A DNA stretch of 64,000 nucleotides, taken from contig CAZKAI010000004.1 of the NCBI GenBank assembly GCA_964550565.1, positions 1-64,000 of the forward strand. Direction: 5' to 3'. Source of the DNA: Anaeroglomus sp964550565 (GTDB lineage: Bacteria > Planctomycetota > Phycisphaerae > Sedimentisphaerales > Anaerohalosphaeraceae). The translations under genes were made by a program, and so were the position numbers. The notes under the pieces are model-generated. The model did no database searches. It saw only the letters and a program-made list of their open reading frames with translations, and was not told the origin of the DNA. Every line of letters starts with the position of its first letter. Within the stretch, counting starts at the first letter, position 1. Of the stretch, positions 53,386 through 61,287 are shown one piece after another.

Positions 53386-54108
53386 ATGGCTGTATTAAAT
53401 GTTAATATCGATCATGTGGCAACGATTCGTCAGGCCCGACGGGCGGATGAGCCGGACCCGGTCTGGGCAGCGGTGGAGTGCGAACTGGCCGGTGCAAACG
53501 GGATTACCGTCCATCTCCGGCAGGACCGCCGTCATATCAATGACCGCGATGTGCGTATCCTCAAAGAAACCGTCGCCTGCAAGTTTAATCTCGAGATGTC
53601 GATGGCGGAGCCTATCGTCAAGATAGCAGAGCAAGTATGTCCGGATCAGGTAACGCTTGTCCCTGAAAATCGAGCGGAACTGACTACCGAAGGCGGTCTG
53701 GAATGTGCGAATAATCTGAAGCGGCTCATGCAGGTCGTCAAACGGATGCATAAAAAGCACATCCTCGTCAGTTCATTCATCGCCCCATCTGAAAAACAGA
53801 TTCTGGCCTCTGCAGAGGCCGGCTGTAATGCCGTCGAATTCCATACCGGCTATTATGCCAATGCCGTGACGGATGCGGCCATTGAGAAGGCCCTGAATGA
53901 ATTGCGGGATGCCAGAGACATCGCCGTTGCCGCAGGGCTGATTGTCCATGCCGGCCATGGCCTGAACTATCGCAATATCGGCCCGGTGGCAAAAATCGAA
54001 GGCCTTTGCGAGTTTAATATCGGCCACAGCATTGTCTCCCGGGCGGTCATCGTAGGGATGCGCAAGGCCGTCGCCGAGATGCGGCGCTTAATTGAATTGA
54101 ATCCGTAA
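53386..54108 (+). CDS. pdxJ: Pyridoxine 5'-phosphate synthase
   Basis: A protein of 240 residues that condenses 1-deoxyxylulose 5-phosphate with aminoacetone phosphate to make vitamin B6. Family hallmarks: LNVNIDHVATIRQARR at the start, HLRQDRRHINDRDV, and the C-terminal HAGHGLNYRN and EFNIGHSIVSRAV. It acts with PdxA, which is not in this window. It is transcribed from a clear promoter. Copy B of the ~90-nt repeat starts 2 nt after its stop, then dapA begins at 54259. Confidence 0.96.
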   Translation: MAVLNVNIDHVATIRQARRADEPDPVWAAVECELAGANGITVHLRQDRRHINDRDVRILKETVACKFNLEMSMAEPIVKIAEQVCPDQVTLVPENRAELTTEGGLECANNLKRLMQVVKRMHKKHILVSSFIAPSEKQILASAEAGCNAVEFHTGYYANAVTDAAIEKALNELRDARDIAVAAGLIVHAGHGLNYRNIGPVAKIEGLCEFNIGHSIVSRAVIVGMRKAVAEMRRLIELNP

Positions 54109-54110
54109 AT

Positions 54111-54199
54111 ATACCCAACGGGTATGATTATTCCGCGAGCAAAAGAAGCACGTGGTTGAAGCTGCTGTACTTAGCCGCGACGAACCGGAAAATATCAAG
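54111..54199 (+). repeat. ~90-nt intergenic repeat, copy B
   Basis: It begins 2 nt after the pdxJ stop, on the sense strand. About 87% identical to copy A (17702-17791, minus), with one 1-nt deletion near its 5' end. It opens with a perfect small palindrome, ATACCC-AAC-GGGTAT. A separate 8-bp hairpin follows at 54210-54230. Confidence 0.75.
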
Positions 54200-54209
54200 T
54201 TGGATCAGT

Positions 54210-54230
54210 ATATTCCCTCTGCGGGAATAT
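54210..54230 (+). promoter_or_regulatory. Hairpin between pdxJ and dapA
   Basis: ATATTCCC-TCTGC-GGGAATAT, a perfect 8-bp stem, 28 nt before dapA. With no T-run it is not a standard terminator; a leader structure for dapA or an operator is possible. Confidence 0.4.
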
Positions 54231-54258
54231 GAATCATTAACCATTTTGGAGATTGACC

Positions 54259-55137
54259 ATGTTTCACGGCGCGCTGGTTGCCCTGATTACACCTTTTCAC
54301 GATGGACAGGTGGACTATCAAACCCTCGAAGAACTGGTGGAGTTTCAAATCGAAAGCGGCTCGGACGGCATCGTCCCGGTCGGCACCACCGGAGAATCCC
54401 CGACCCTTTCCTATGAAGAACACAAGGAAGTCATCAAGCGGGTTGTGGATGTGGTTGCCGGGCGGATTCCTGTCATTGCCGGCACCGGCTCAAACAGTAC
54501 CGCCGAGGCTATTGAGCTGACCGAGTTTGCCAAAAAGGCCGGGGCGGACGCATCGCTGCAGGTTTGCCCGTATTATAATAAACCCACGCAGGAAGGCTTT
54601 TATCAGCACTTCAAGGCCATCGCCGAAGAAGTCGATATCCCGCTGGTGCTGTACAATATCCCGGGTCGCTGCGGCGGTACGGGACTGTCCATCGATATTG
54701 TGGAACGGCTGTCCAAAGTAGAAAATATCGTCGCCATCAAAGAAGCGACCGGGTCACTGGATTTTGCCGCGGAAATCGCCCAACGGACGGATTTGACGAT
54801 TTTATCCGGCGATGACTCACTGACGCTTCCGATTGCCTCGGTTGGCGGCAAAGGTGTCATCAGCGTTGTTGCCAATATCGTCCCGGCCGATGTCAAGGCC
54901 ATGACCGACCTGATTCTTGAAGGGGATTTTGTCTCGGCCCGTAAATGGCATCGCAAGCTGTTCCCCCTAGCCAAAAGCATGCTGAGTCTGGCCACCAACC
55001 CGATACCGATTAAGGCCGCTGCCGCCATGCTGGGGATGGCCTCCGATGAATTGCGTCTGCCGATGGTGCCGCTGGATGACAGCCAGAAGACTAAATTACG
55101 CACCATGCTCAAAGACTACGGCCTGCTGGAAGGGTAA
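54259..55137 (+). CDS. dapA: 4-hydroxy-tetrahydrodipicolinate synthase
   Basis: A protein of 292 residues that condenses pyruvate with aspartate semialdehyde in lysine and diaminopimelate synthesis. The Schiff-base lysine is Lys161 (VAIKEATG), in the same position as in E. coli; Tyr132 (YNIPGR) and Thr44-Thr45 (GTTGES) complete the proton relay. The ATG at 54259 has GGAG 7 nt upstream; a TTG at 54253 is less likely. It ends at a strong bidirectional terminator. A leader with the repeat and a hairpin separates it from pdxJ; they may be co-transcribed. Confidence 0.95.
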   Translation: MFHGALVALITPFHDGQVDYQTLEELVEFQIESGSDGIVPVGTTGESPTLSYEEHKEVIKRVVDVVAGRIPVIAGTGSNSTAEAIELTEFAKKAGADASLQVCPYYNKPTQEGFYQHFKAIAEEVDIPLVLYNIPGRCGGTGLSIDIVERLSKVENIVAIKEATGSLDFAAEIAQRTDLTILSGDDSLTLPIASVGGKGVISVVANIVPADVKAMTDLILEGDFVSARKWHRKLFPLAKSMLSLATNPIPIKAAAAMLGMASDELRLPMVPLDDSQKTKLRTMLKDYGLLEG

Positions 55138-55207
55138 GATACAAGGTGTGGTTTTAAGCTGCTGATTGCAGAACTCAATGTCAAGTTGTTTTTGAATTGC
55201 CATAAAC

Positions 55208-55242
55208 AAAAAAAGCCCCGCGGTTTCCCGCAGGGCTTTTTT
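55208..55242. terminator. Bidirectional intrinsic terminator
   Basis: GCCC-c-GCGG pairs with CCGC-a-GGGC around a 4-nt loop, flanked by an A-run and a T-run. It serves dapA on the plus strand and the pseudopilin gene arriving from the right on the minus strand. Confidence 0.9.
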
Positions 55243-55257
55243 AATTTGTAACTTTAC

Positions 55258-56268
55258 TTATTGAAGCGTACTCACATGGTCATTGACCAGGACGCTGTCA
55301 TCGGCACCCTTGGGATAGAATTCATTACGGGTTGTGCTGTACATGCCTCTTCTCCAAACACTTTGATCCGTGCCAGGCACGTCTTGACTCCAGCGTGTGT
55401 AAATGCCATCATTTTTCGTCGACACGTCAGTTCGCGTTTCATAGGCCGAGTGACCATCGGCATACAGCACGTTCTGACCTTCACGACCATGCGCCTGGGC
55501 ATTGGCTACATCTTTTTCCCATTTCATCAGGGTTTCGTTATTAGTGCCCCAGTCACCACTGGTCTTGGTGTTGGCACCCAGCAAAGTCACTCTGTCAATA
55601 TAATTTTCAGCAGCAGCCTGACCGATTTGAAGCTTCTCATCCATCCAGGGGTTTCTGTCGGCCATAACCGCAAACGAAGCCGAACGGGCACCTGTCGCAG
55701 CACGGGTGCTCTTGCCGCCTGTGCCGCCAGTGGCGCCATTTGCAGCGTTATAGGGCTGGTGATAAGCATAGCTCACGCACTTTGTCGGGCCTTCGCCTGC
55801 TCCGGGGTGACCAAAATCAAACAAGTCAACAATGTCAAACGGGGTTCCATTGTCTCCAGTATTTTTTCCGCTGAATTCCTGTTCGCCGCTGGCAGGACAA
55901 ACAAAGCTCTTGGGGCTGACGTCAGCTTCACGCACCAACATATACAAGCTGGCGCCGACAGTGAGGTTCTTGCGTGTCGCGGGAGCTGTATTTGTATATG
56001 ACTTTGACCAGGCATCCGTACCCAGAACTGTGTCGGCCCATGTCAGAGTACCGCCGCCCCAGCCGCCGCCCTGAACGGCGTATTCGTCGTCGTAGTCGTT
56101 GGCATACACCATCTGGGCATTTCCAAGACCTTTGAGGTTGGTGCCGCAGATGACGCGCTGGGCGATCTTTTTGACCTTGTTCAGCGCCGGCATCAGGATG
56201 GCCAGCAACATGGCTATGATCGCAATTACGACCAACAGCTCAATCAGTGTGAAACCTTTCTTTTTCAT
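55258..56268 (-). CDS. Planctomycete-type pseudopilin (prepilin N terminus, late His/Asp-Gly motif)
   Basis: A protein of 336 residues. The leader MKKKG is followed by FTLIELLVVIAIIAMLLAIL, a perfect prepilin segment. The body is strand-rich and Gly/Asn-rich, and near residue 262 it has HGREGQNVLYADGH, the pattern of the H-X9-DG family abundant in planctomycetes (here with one extra residue between His and Asp-Gly). These proteins are exported and probably form short fibres or surface structures. It is a single gene, 30 kb from the pilus locus it would need for assembly. GGAG lies 7 nt ahead of the ATG, and a long AT-rich region stands upstream. Confidence 0.85.
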   Translation of the reverse strand: MKKKGFTLIELLVVIAIIAMLLAILMPALNKVKKIAQRVICGTNLKGLGNAQMVYANDYDDEYAVQGGGWGGGTLTWADTVLGTDAWSKSYTNTAPATRKNLTVGASLYMLVREADVSPKSFVCPASGEQEFSGKNTGDNGTPFDIVDLFDFGHPGAGEGPTKCVSYAYHQPYNAANGATGGTGGKSTRAATGARSASFAVMADRNPWMDEKLQIGQAAAENYIDRVTLLGANTKTSGDWGTNNETLMKWEKDVANAQAHGREGQNVLYADGHSAYETRTDVSTKNDGIYTRWSQDVPGTDQSVWRRGMYSTTRNEFYPKGADDSVLVNDHVSTLQ

Positions 56269-56842
56269 GTCTTTCTCCTTTCGGTTACGAAATTCTGCAG
56301 ATTCAAACGCCTCCTGCGATTTGGACGATAATTGCCATTGTATGTCCCGACGCAGGACACGCTATAAGGAGGCGCCGGCAAAATTTCTTACATTTCTCAA
56401 AACTGCTTAAAAACACACTGTTCTTAAACACCACTTTATTGGCGGCCCAAACACCGGCCTATGAGAAATGCCGAAAAGGAAGGAGAAAAAGAATGAGTTA
56501 ATAATTGCATTTATTTATAATATTTACAGACACCCGACCTTTTCACATATTCTCACTGTCCTCACTATATATCCGTATAAATACGGTGTCAAGAAAAAAA
56601 TTATTTTTTTTATTGGACCCTAAATATTGGACACATTGCATCCCTTATTAAACCTCAATTTGTCCCCAAGCCCTGCCTTGTGACAGGGATGAGGTGCATT
56701 TCGATGAATTTCCAAAACTCATATATATGATTATATATATCTCCTACTGTCTGATTTATTGACCGACTTTAACAGCAAAGCGAGTGCTGCATATTATATT
56801 CAGACATATTTATACTTTTTTTATAACATAGTCAAAATCCAT
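56269..56842. other. 574-bp AT-rich intergenic region
   Basis: No gene is seen. The right half is strongly AT-rich, with alternating AT tracts near 56720-56745. It must contain the promoter of the lone pseudopilin and the end of the methyltransferase transcript, but I found no confident element. Confidence 0.7.
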
Positions 56843-57601
56843 TTATTTGCCTGCCGGCACGCATCCGCTGCTTTTGGCGACGATCATAATTGCGCCGCTC
56901 AGTTTCGCATACTCATCGCCAATCTTCCAGAGCCCTTTTATCTGCGGCTCTCCGATAATGCCTGTATGCAGCATCTCCACATTTTGTTTGTCTGAAAATA
57001 ACTTGAATGAGAGGCCATGTCTGCCGATGATTTCAAAACCCGCCGAAACAATCTGTTCCTGCATCATATCCCAGTCATAGACTCGCATGTGACCATGACG
57101 CAAATCATTGGGCGTCAGTTCGTATAAAGAGCCCAGCAATCCCATCCTGACCGCTAATTGACGTGACAGGCTGTGAGCATTGGGTACCGAAACAGCAATA
57201 ATGCCGTTGGGTCCCAGAAACTTCTTTACCCTGGCCAGAATCAGCTTCGGATCGGAAACATGCTCCAGGATGTGATGCATGATCAGGCATTCAAATGTCC
57301 TGTCCAGATGGATGTCTTCAAAATAAGACTCCAAAAAGGTTACATTTTCTGCTTTGCCGACCGTCTTTTTTGCGATGTCAATAAATCGACTGGATCCATC
57401 GACGGCCACGACCTCTCTGGCGATTTTCGACAGCATTAAAGTGAACCGCCCTGTCGCCGACCCCAGTTCCAGAATCGAGGAATTGCTCAGGTTGACATAC
57501 TTCTCCAGCTTTGTCAGGAATTCCTCTCTTTTATAGTTTTCGTAAACATTGTCTATGTCATAGGTGTCCACGACCGCGTTCAGGTCAATCGCATCGCTCA
57601 T
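56843..57601 (-). CDS. Class I SAM-dependent methyltransferase
   Basis: A protein of 252 residues. The SAM-binding motif ILELGSATGRFT is followed by acidic VAVDGS and, after the core, LIMHHILEHVSDP, typical of type 11/23 methyltransferases found in glycan and small-molecule clusters. The C terminus has SVPNAHSLSRQLA. The ATG at 57601 has AGGAG 6 nt upstream, better than an earlier ATG at 57625. The substrate is unknown. It is last of the surface-glycan cluster that runs from 63219 down to here, suggesting that it methylates a sugar or lipid-linked glycan. Confidence 0.85.
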   Translation of the reverse strand: MSDAIDLNAVVDTYDIDNVYENYKREEFLTKLEKYVNLSNSSILELGSATGRFTLMLSKIAREVVAVDGSSRFIDIAKKTVGKAENVTFLESYFEDIHLDRTFECLIMHHILEHVSDPKLILARVKKFLGPNGIIAVSVPNAHSLSRQLAVRMGLLGSLYELTPNDLRHGHMRVYDWDMMQEQIVSAGFEIIGRHGLSFKLFSDKQNVEMLHTGIIGEPQIKGLWKIGDEYAKLSGAIMIVAKSSGCVPAGK

Positions 57602-57661
57602 GTCTGTCTCCTGCTGTATCAGCAAAATGATTCACGTCACATAAATACATCCAGTTAACTT

Positions 57662-58966
57662 CTAAATTCTTTCGTCAATCAGAACGTCAATCATGCTGCT
57701 GTCAAACGTCCTGATGCTTCTGTTTTTACTGGCTTTCTTGCGTTCACTAAAGCTGTCATCAATCAGAATCGCATCGGGCTCCATGATATAATCCGATTTT
57801 TCATCTCCCGGATTGAGATGGATGACATCATCAAAAAGCCCCGCGAGCCTGAATCGTTTCAGGACAGCCGCCAGGTCCCCGGCATGCTTGGTAATCAGTT
57901 TGACCGGGACAGCCTGATTGATGCATTGATAGATGAGGCGCATGATGCCGATATTGACGGCATCATGAACAACCAGCGTATCATCCAGGTCAACATAAAC
58001 CGCAGAATAGGAATAGTCATGCCGAAACCGGCTGACCAGTGCGCGTTCGATTTCCACCTGCCCCGGGTTGGTCAGGATCGAAACAGGTACCCGTTCCTGT
58101 TCATAAATACTCAACAGTGGGAAATTAATGCCCATCACCCGGTGAAGCGCCATGGTACCCGCTATTCGCGGGGCAATTTCAAGGAGTTTGTAATTGCCTG
58201 TTCGGTCCTTCTTGAGCTGAAAAAACCATGCTCCATAGATTTCAAGATGGTCCTGAATAGCCTGTGCATATGTTTGAAACAGCGGATCTTCAACCGGCCT
58301 GCTGGCCATGGATATTCCGGATTTGGTGCGCAGGCGAAGACGCCCTCCGCAGAACAACAGCCCCTGTTCCCTGTCGGAAAAACAATCAACCGTCACTTCT
58401 TCGCCGGGAAGATACTCCATGAGAAGCATGGTTTTGTCCCGGGCCGCGGCAACGTCTAATTGCTGCTGATTGAATACTAAAAATGTTTCTTCTGATCCCT
58501 GCCCCCTGTCGGGTTTGGCAAAAATAGGAAAATCACTGTCCGGGACGGGGGGACGGCAGATCTCCGGAACGGGGAGTATCCCCTTGAAATACTGGTATGT
58601 TTGCGACTTTGAACGTGTTATTTCGCACGTTGCAGACGGAGGCAGTACAATACGAGCATGAATTCGTTCCATGTTCTGTGCCAGGGCGACAATGACATCG
58701 TCGTATGCCGGATAAACATAGTGGATCGCGTTTGCGTCAATAATTTTATTGAGTTCTTCAATCCAATGCGGTTCATGGATTGAAGGGACTGCAAAGTGCC
58801 TGCGAAATACAAATGAAGCGTGATTTGGGATGTCCAGGCCGGCCGAAAACAGCGTAATTTCCTTGCACATCGCCAACGCTCTGTGGATTTCAAGTCCTAT
58901 TTCGGAACCACCCGGAAAAACTAATATGTTAAAATGGCATTTTTCATTGTGGCTATTAGAACACAC
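57662..58966 (-). CDS. ATP-grasp ligase fused to HAD-like domain
   Basis: A protein of 434 residues. Residues ~12-310 form an ATP-grasp fold of the carbamoyl-phosphate synthase type: FPIFAKPDRGQGSEE and LLMEYLPGEEVTVD bind ATP, and LLEIAPRIAGTMALH holds the metal. Residues ~325-434 resemble a HAD-like phosphatase: VYVDLDDTLV is motif I, LITKHAG motif II and ILIDDSFSER motif III. ATP-grasp enzymes join a carboxylate to an amine or thiol; the attached phosphatase could remove a phosphate from the product. The start is GTG at 58966 with AAGGAG 6 nt upstream. The substrate is unknown; the glycan cluster suggests sugar or peptide decoration. Confidence 0.8.
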   Translation of the reverse strand: MCSNSHNEKCHFNILVFPGGSEIGLEIHRALAMCKEITLFSAGLDIPNHASFVFRRHFAVPSIHEPHWIEELNKIIDANAIHYVYPAYDDVIVALAQNMERIHARIVLPPSATCEITRSKSQTYQYFKGILPVPEICRPPVPDSDFPIFAKPDRGQGSEETFLVFNQQQLDVAAARDKTMLLMEYLPGEEVTVDCFSDREQGLLFCGGRLRLRTKSGISMASRPVEDPLFQTYAQAIQDHLEIYGAWFFQLKKDRTGNYKLLEIAPRIAGTMALHRVMGINFPLLSIYEQERVPVSILTNPGQVEIERALVSRFRHDYSYSAVYVDLDDTLVVHDAVNIGIMRLIYQCINQAVPVKLITKHAGDLAAVLKRFRLAGLFDDVIHLNPGDEKSDYIMEPDAILIDDSFSERKKASKNRSIRTFDSSMIDVLIDERI

Positions 58967-58990
58967 AATTGACTCCTTAAAACATCTATA

Positions 58991-59020
58991 ATCTTACAAA
59001 ACCAGATCCCGCAGGGTCAA
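58991..59020 (-). promoter_or_regulatory. Possible promoter of the ATP-grasp/HAD gene
   Basis: On the minus strand, TTGACC, an 18-nt spacer and TAAGAT (4 of 6). It lies ~25 nt ahead of the GTG start. The rest of the 277-bp gap to the aminotransferase gene is relatively GC-rich and holds a small hairpin at 59104-59120, with no other recognisable feature. Confidence 0.4.
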
Positions 59021-59243
59021 GATAATTCCCTACTCTATCCAGCCGATACGGATTCCATGCGTCAGATTTCTCCGAAGCGTCCATAAATCACAGACAGATT
59101 AATCGGCTCGGACAGAGCCGGCCGTTTCGGAAAGCTGCCGGATTAACAGGCCGTGCAGCCCCTGGGATCCTGCCTGACTGGTTTGGGGTGACGCCGGCTC
59201 CCCCGGAGAATATACATAGCGACGATTCATATAGTCAAGTCAA

Positions 59244-60386
59244 TCACGGTTTCCGGTCATGTCTGGCTTGGATATATTTGATAATCTGACAGATTCTCTC
59301 AACATCCGCTTCAGACAAACCATCATAAATCGGCAAAGTGAGAATCGATGAGGCCACGTTTCGAGCCACGGTCAGCGGATCTGTAACCGACACCGACTGA
59401 TAACATGCAAAATCGTTCAACAGGGGATAGAAATAGCGACGGGTGAATATATTATAAGTCTTTAATTCTTCGTAGAGCATGTCGCGACATATTCCGAATT
59501 CCGCTTCCCTGATCTGTACCACCATATATGCATAATTATATTCCACCCCTGCCGGAAGCGACGGCGGTAATTCAATACCGGGGATGCCTGACAGAAATTG
59601 CCGATATAGCCGATAGATGCGCTGCCGGCGAGCCAATACCGCCGGCATATGCTCAAGGACCATCTCACCCATCAATGCCTGAAACTCATTCATCTTGGCA
59701 TTGGTTCCGGGCATAACCACTTCGGTTTCATTCTTAAAACCAAAATTCTTAAGATAATCAAAAATCTGCCTGAGGCCGGGATCGCTGAAGATGAGCATCC
59801 CGCCTTCAATGGAATGATAGAGCTTGGTTGCATGAAAACTGAACATCGTCATGTCGCCATAATGGGCAATCGAACGGCCATTCACAGTGACCCCAAATGC
59901 ATGGGCCGCATCATAAAGAAGCTTCAAATTATGACGCCGTGCAATATCTGCCAGGGCTTCAAGCCGACAGGGATGTCCATAAACATGGACGGCCAGAATC
60001 GCCGTCGTCCAGGGGGTAATAGCGGCCTCCACTTTGGCCGGATCCAGCGTATAGTAATCCGGCTCGATATCCACAAATACCGGACGGATTTTATTCCAAA
60101 ACAAAGCATGGGTGGTGGCGACAAAGGTAAACGGTGTGGTAATCACCTCCCCGCTGATACCCATCCCCTGCAATCCTATCTGCAGTGCCAGGGTGCCGTT
60201 ATTAAACAGACAGATATTCTCAGAGTTGAAATACTCGATTAATTTCCGGGTATAGCGCTGCAGAACCGGACCGTTATTGGTCAGCCAGTGGCTGTCCCAG
60301 ATTTCTCTAAGTCCCGCGCAGAAATCGTCCAGACTCGGCAGAAACGGCCGGGTTACGTAAATCGGCTTTTCAAATGGTTTTATCAT
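59244..60386 (-). CDS. DegT/DnrJ/EryC1 family sugar aminotransferase
   Basis: A PLP-dependent enzyme of 380 residues. The PLP lysine is Lys188 in SFHATKLYHS, and Asp159 in LLYDAAHAFG holds the ring nitrogen. The family transfers an amino group to keto sugars bound to nucleotides. The HATK form of the active-site motif and the YGHPCRLEAL segment are like those of 4-amino-4,6-dideoxy-sugar enzymes (VioA/FdtB-like), but the exact sugar is not readable. It lies between the glycosyltransferase (56 nt) and the ATP-grasp gene and probably makes an amino sugar for a surface polymer. Confidence 0.9.
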   Translation of the reverse strand: MIKPFEKPIYVTRPFLPSLDDFCAGLREIWDSHWLTNNGPVLQRYTRKLIEYFNSENICLFNNGTLALQIGLQGMGISGEVITTPFTFVATTHALFWNKIRPVFVDIEPDYYTLDPAKVEAAITPWTTAILAVHVYGHPCRLEALADIARRHNLKLLYDAAHAFGVTVNGRSIAHYGDMTMFSFHATKLYHSIEGGMLIFSDPGLRQIFDYLKNFGFKNETEVVMPGTNAKMNEFQALMGEMVLEHMPAVLARRQRIYRLYRQFLSGIPGIELPPSLPAGVEYNYAYMVVQIREAEFGICRDMLYEELKTYNIFTRRYFYPLLNDFACYQSVSVTDPLTVARNVASSILTLPIYDGLSEADVERICQIIKYIQARHDRKP

Positions 60387-60442
60387 GGTTTATTCGGCCC
60401 AGACCACAGATAACGGTTGTGACATCAGAAACCCATGGCCTT

Positions 60443-61252
60443 TTATACACCTTTCTGTCTTTGTTTGATCAGTTTAACAATATAATGAGGATACTGCTGC
60501 AAGACAATATAATTCCGGATGACATACTCCCCGATTGCCGTCATCACCGTCAGTAAGACAAGAACACTGAAAAAGAGGGTATTTAAAATCAAACCATTCG
60601 TTACTTCTTCGAGAATCGAAAACGGGAATATCCAGTTTATGACAATCCGCCCAATAAACAGGGCAGATAAAAACAGGCACACCAGCGACAAAATCTGAAA
60701 CGGTCTTCGCGACATACCCAGAATATTATCCACGTGAAGAGAATACAGCTTGGTCAGTGTCCAGCCGGANNNNNNNNNNNNNNNNNNNNNNNNNNNNNNN
60801 NNNNNNNNNNNNNNNNNNNNNNNNNNNNNNNNNNNNNNNNNNNNNNNNNNNNNNNNNNNNNNNNNNNNNTACCCGCTGACGATATCATACCCTTTGTCGA
60901 ATTCCGCAGCCAGCAGGGGGATTTCCTCAGGGTCCAGCTCCAAATCACTGTCCAGTAAAATAAAATGCTGTCCCTGCGCATATTGAATCCCGGCTGTAAC
61001 GGCAGCAGCCTGGCCTGCATTGCGATAAAAATCAATAATGGTCGATACGTTTTCGTCTTTTTCATAGATCGCTTTTATTTTCTCAAACGTACCATCGGTA
61101 CTCCCATCGTTGATCATGATGATTTCATAGCTGCGACCCAGGCTCTGCATAGTCGCCGACAGCCGGCTGTGAAATTCATCAATGCTTTTTTCTTCATAAT
61201 AGCAGGTAACGATGACACTGAACTCTATCTTATGATCCGATTCTACCCTCAT
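60443..61252 (-). CDS. GT2 family glycosyltransferase (DPM1/GtrB-like; assembly gap inside)
   Basis: The N-terminal GT-A domain begins FSVIVTCYYEE and carries MINDGSTDGT and the LLDSDLEL DxD-type metal motif. After the N run (60770-60869) follow an amphipathic stretch and two transmembrane helices. This is the layout of polyisoprenyl-phosphate glycosyltransferases, which load a sugar on a lipid carrier for GT-C enzymes. The two halves happen to be in frame across the 100 N. The ATG at 61252 has GAGG 6 nt upstream. It follows the large membrane protein by 35 nt, which may be the GT-C enzyme using its product. Confidence 0.85.
   Translation of the reverse strand: MRVESDHKIEFSVIVTCYYEEKSIDEFHSRLSATMQSLGRSYEIIMINDGSTDGTFEKIKAIYEKDENVSTIIDFYRNAGQAAAVTAGIQYAQGQHFILLDSDLELDPEEIPLLAAEFDKGYDIVSGXXXXXXXXXXXXXXXXXXXXXXXXXXXXXXXXXXSGWTLTKLYSLHVDNILGMSRRPFQILSLVCLFLSALFIGRIVINWIFPFSILEEVTNGLILNTLFFSVLVLLTVMTAIGEYVIRNYIVLQQYPHYIVKLIKQRQKGV
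60770..60869. other. Assembly gap (100 N) inside GT2 gene
   Basis: Exactly 100 N within the glycosyltransferase, between the catalytic and membrane parts. The missing length is unknown. Confidence 0.98.
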
Positions 61253-61287
61253 GGAAAACCTCACAAAGTCTGGACTATGGCCTGCCG

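Noticed and set aside
58967..59243. Possible small gene or element in the 277-bp gap ahead of the aminotransferase 3' end
   Set aside because: No start with a ribosome-binding site and only a small 6-bp hairpin; beyond a weak promoter it holds nothing supportable.
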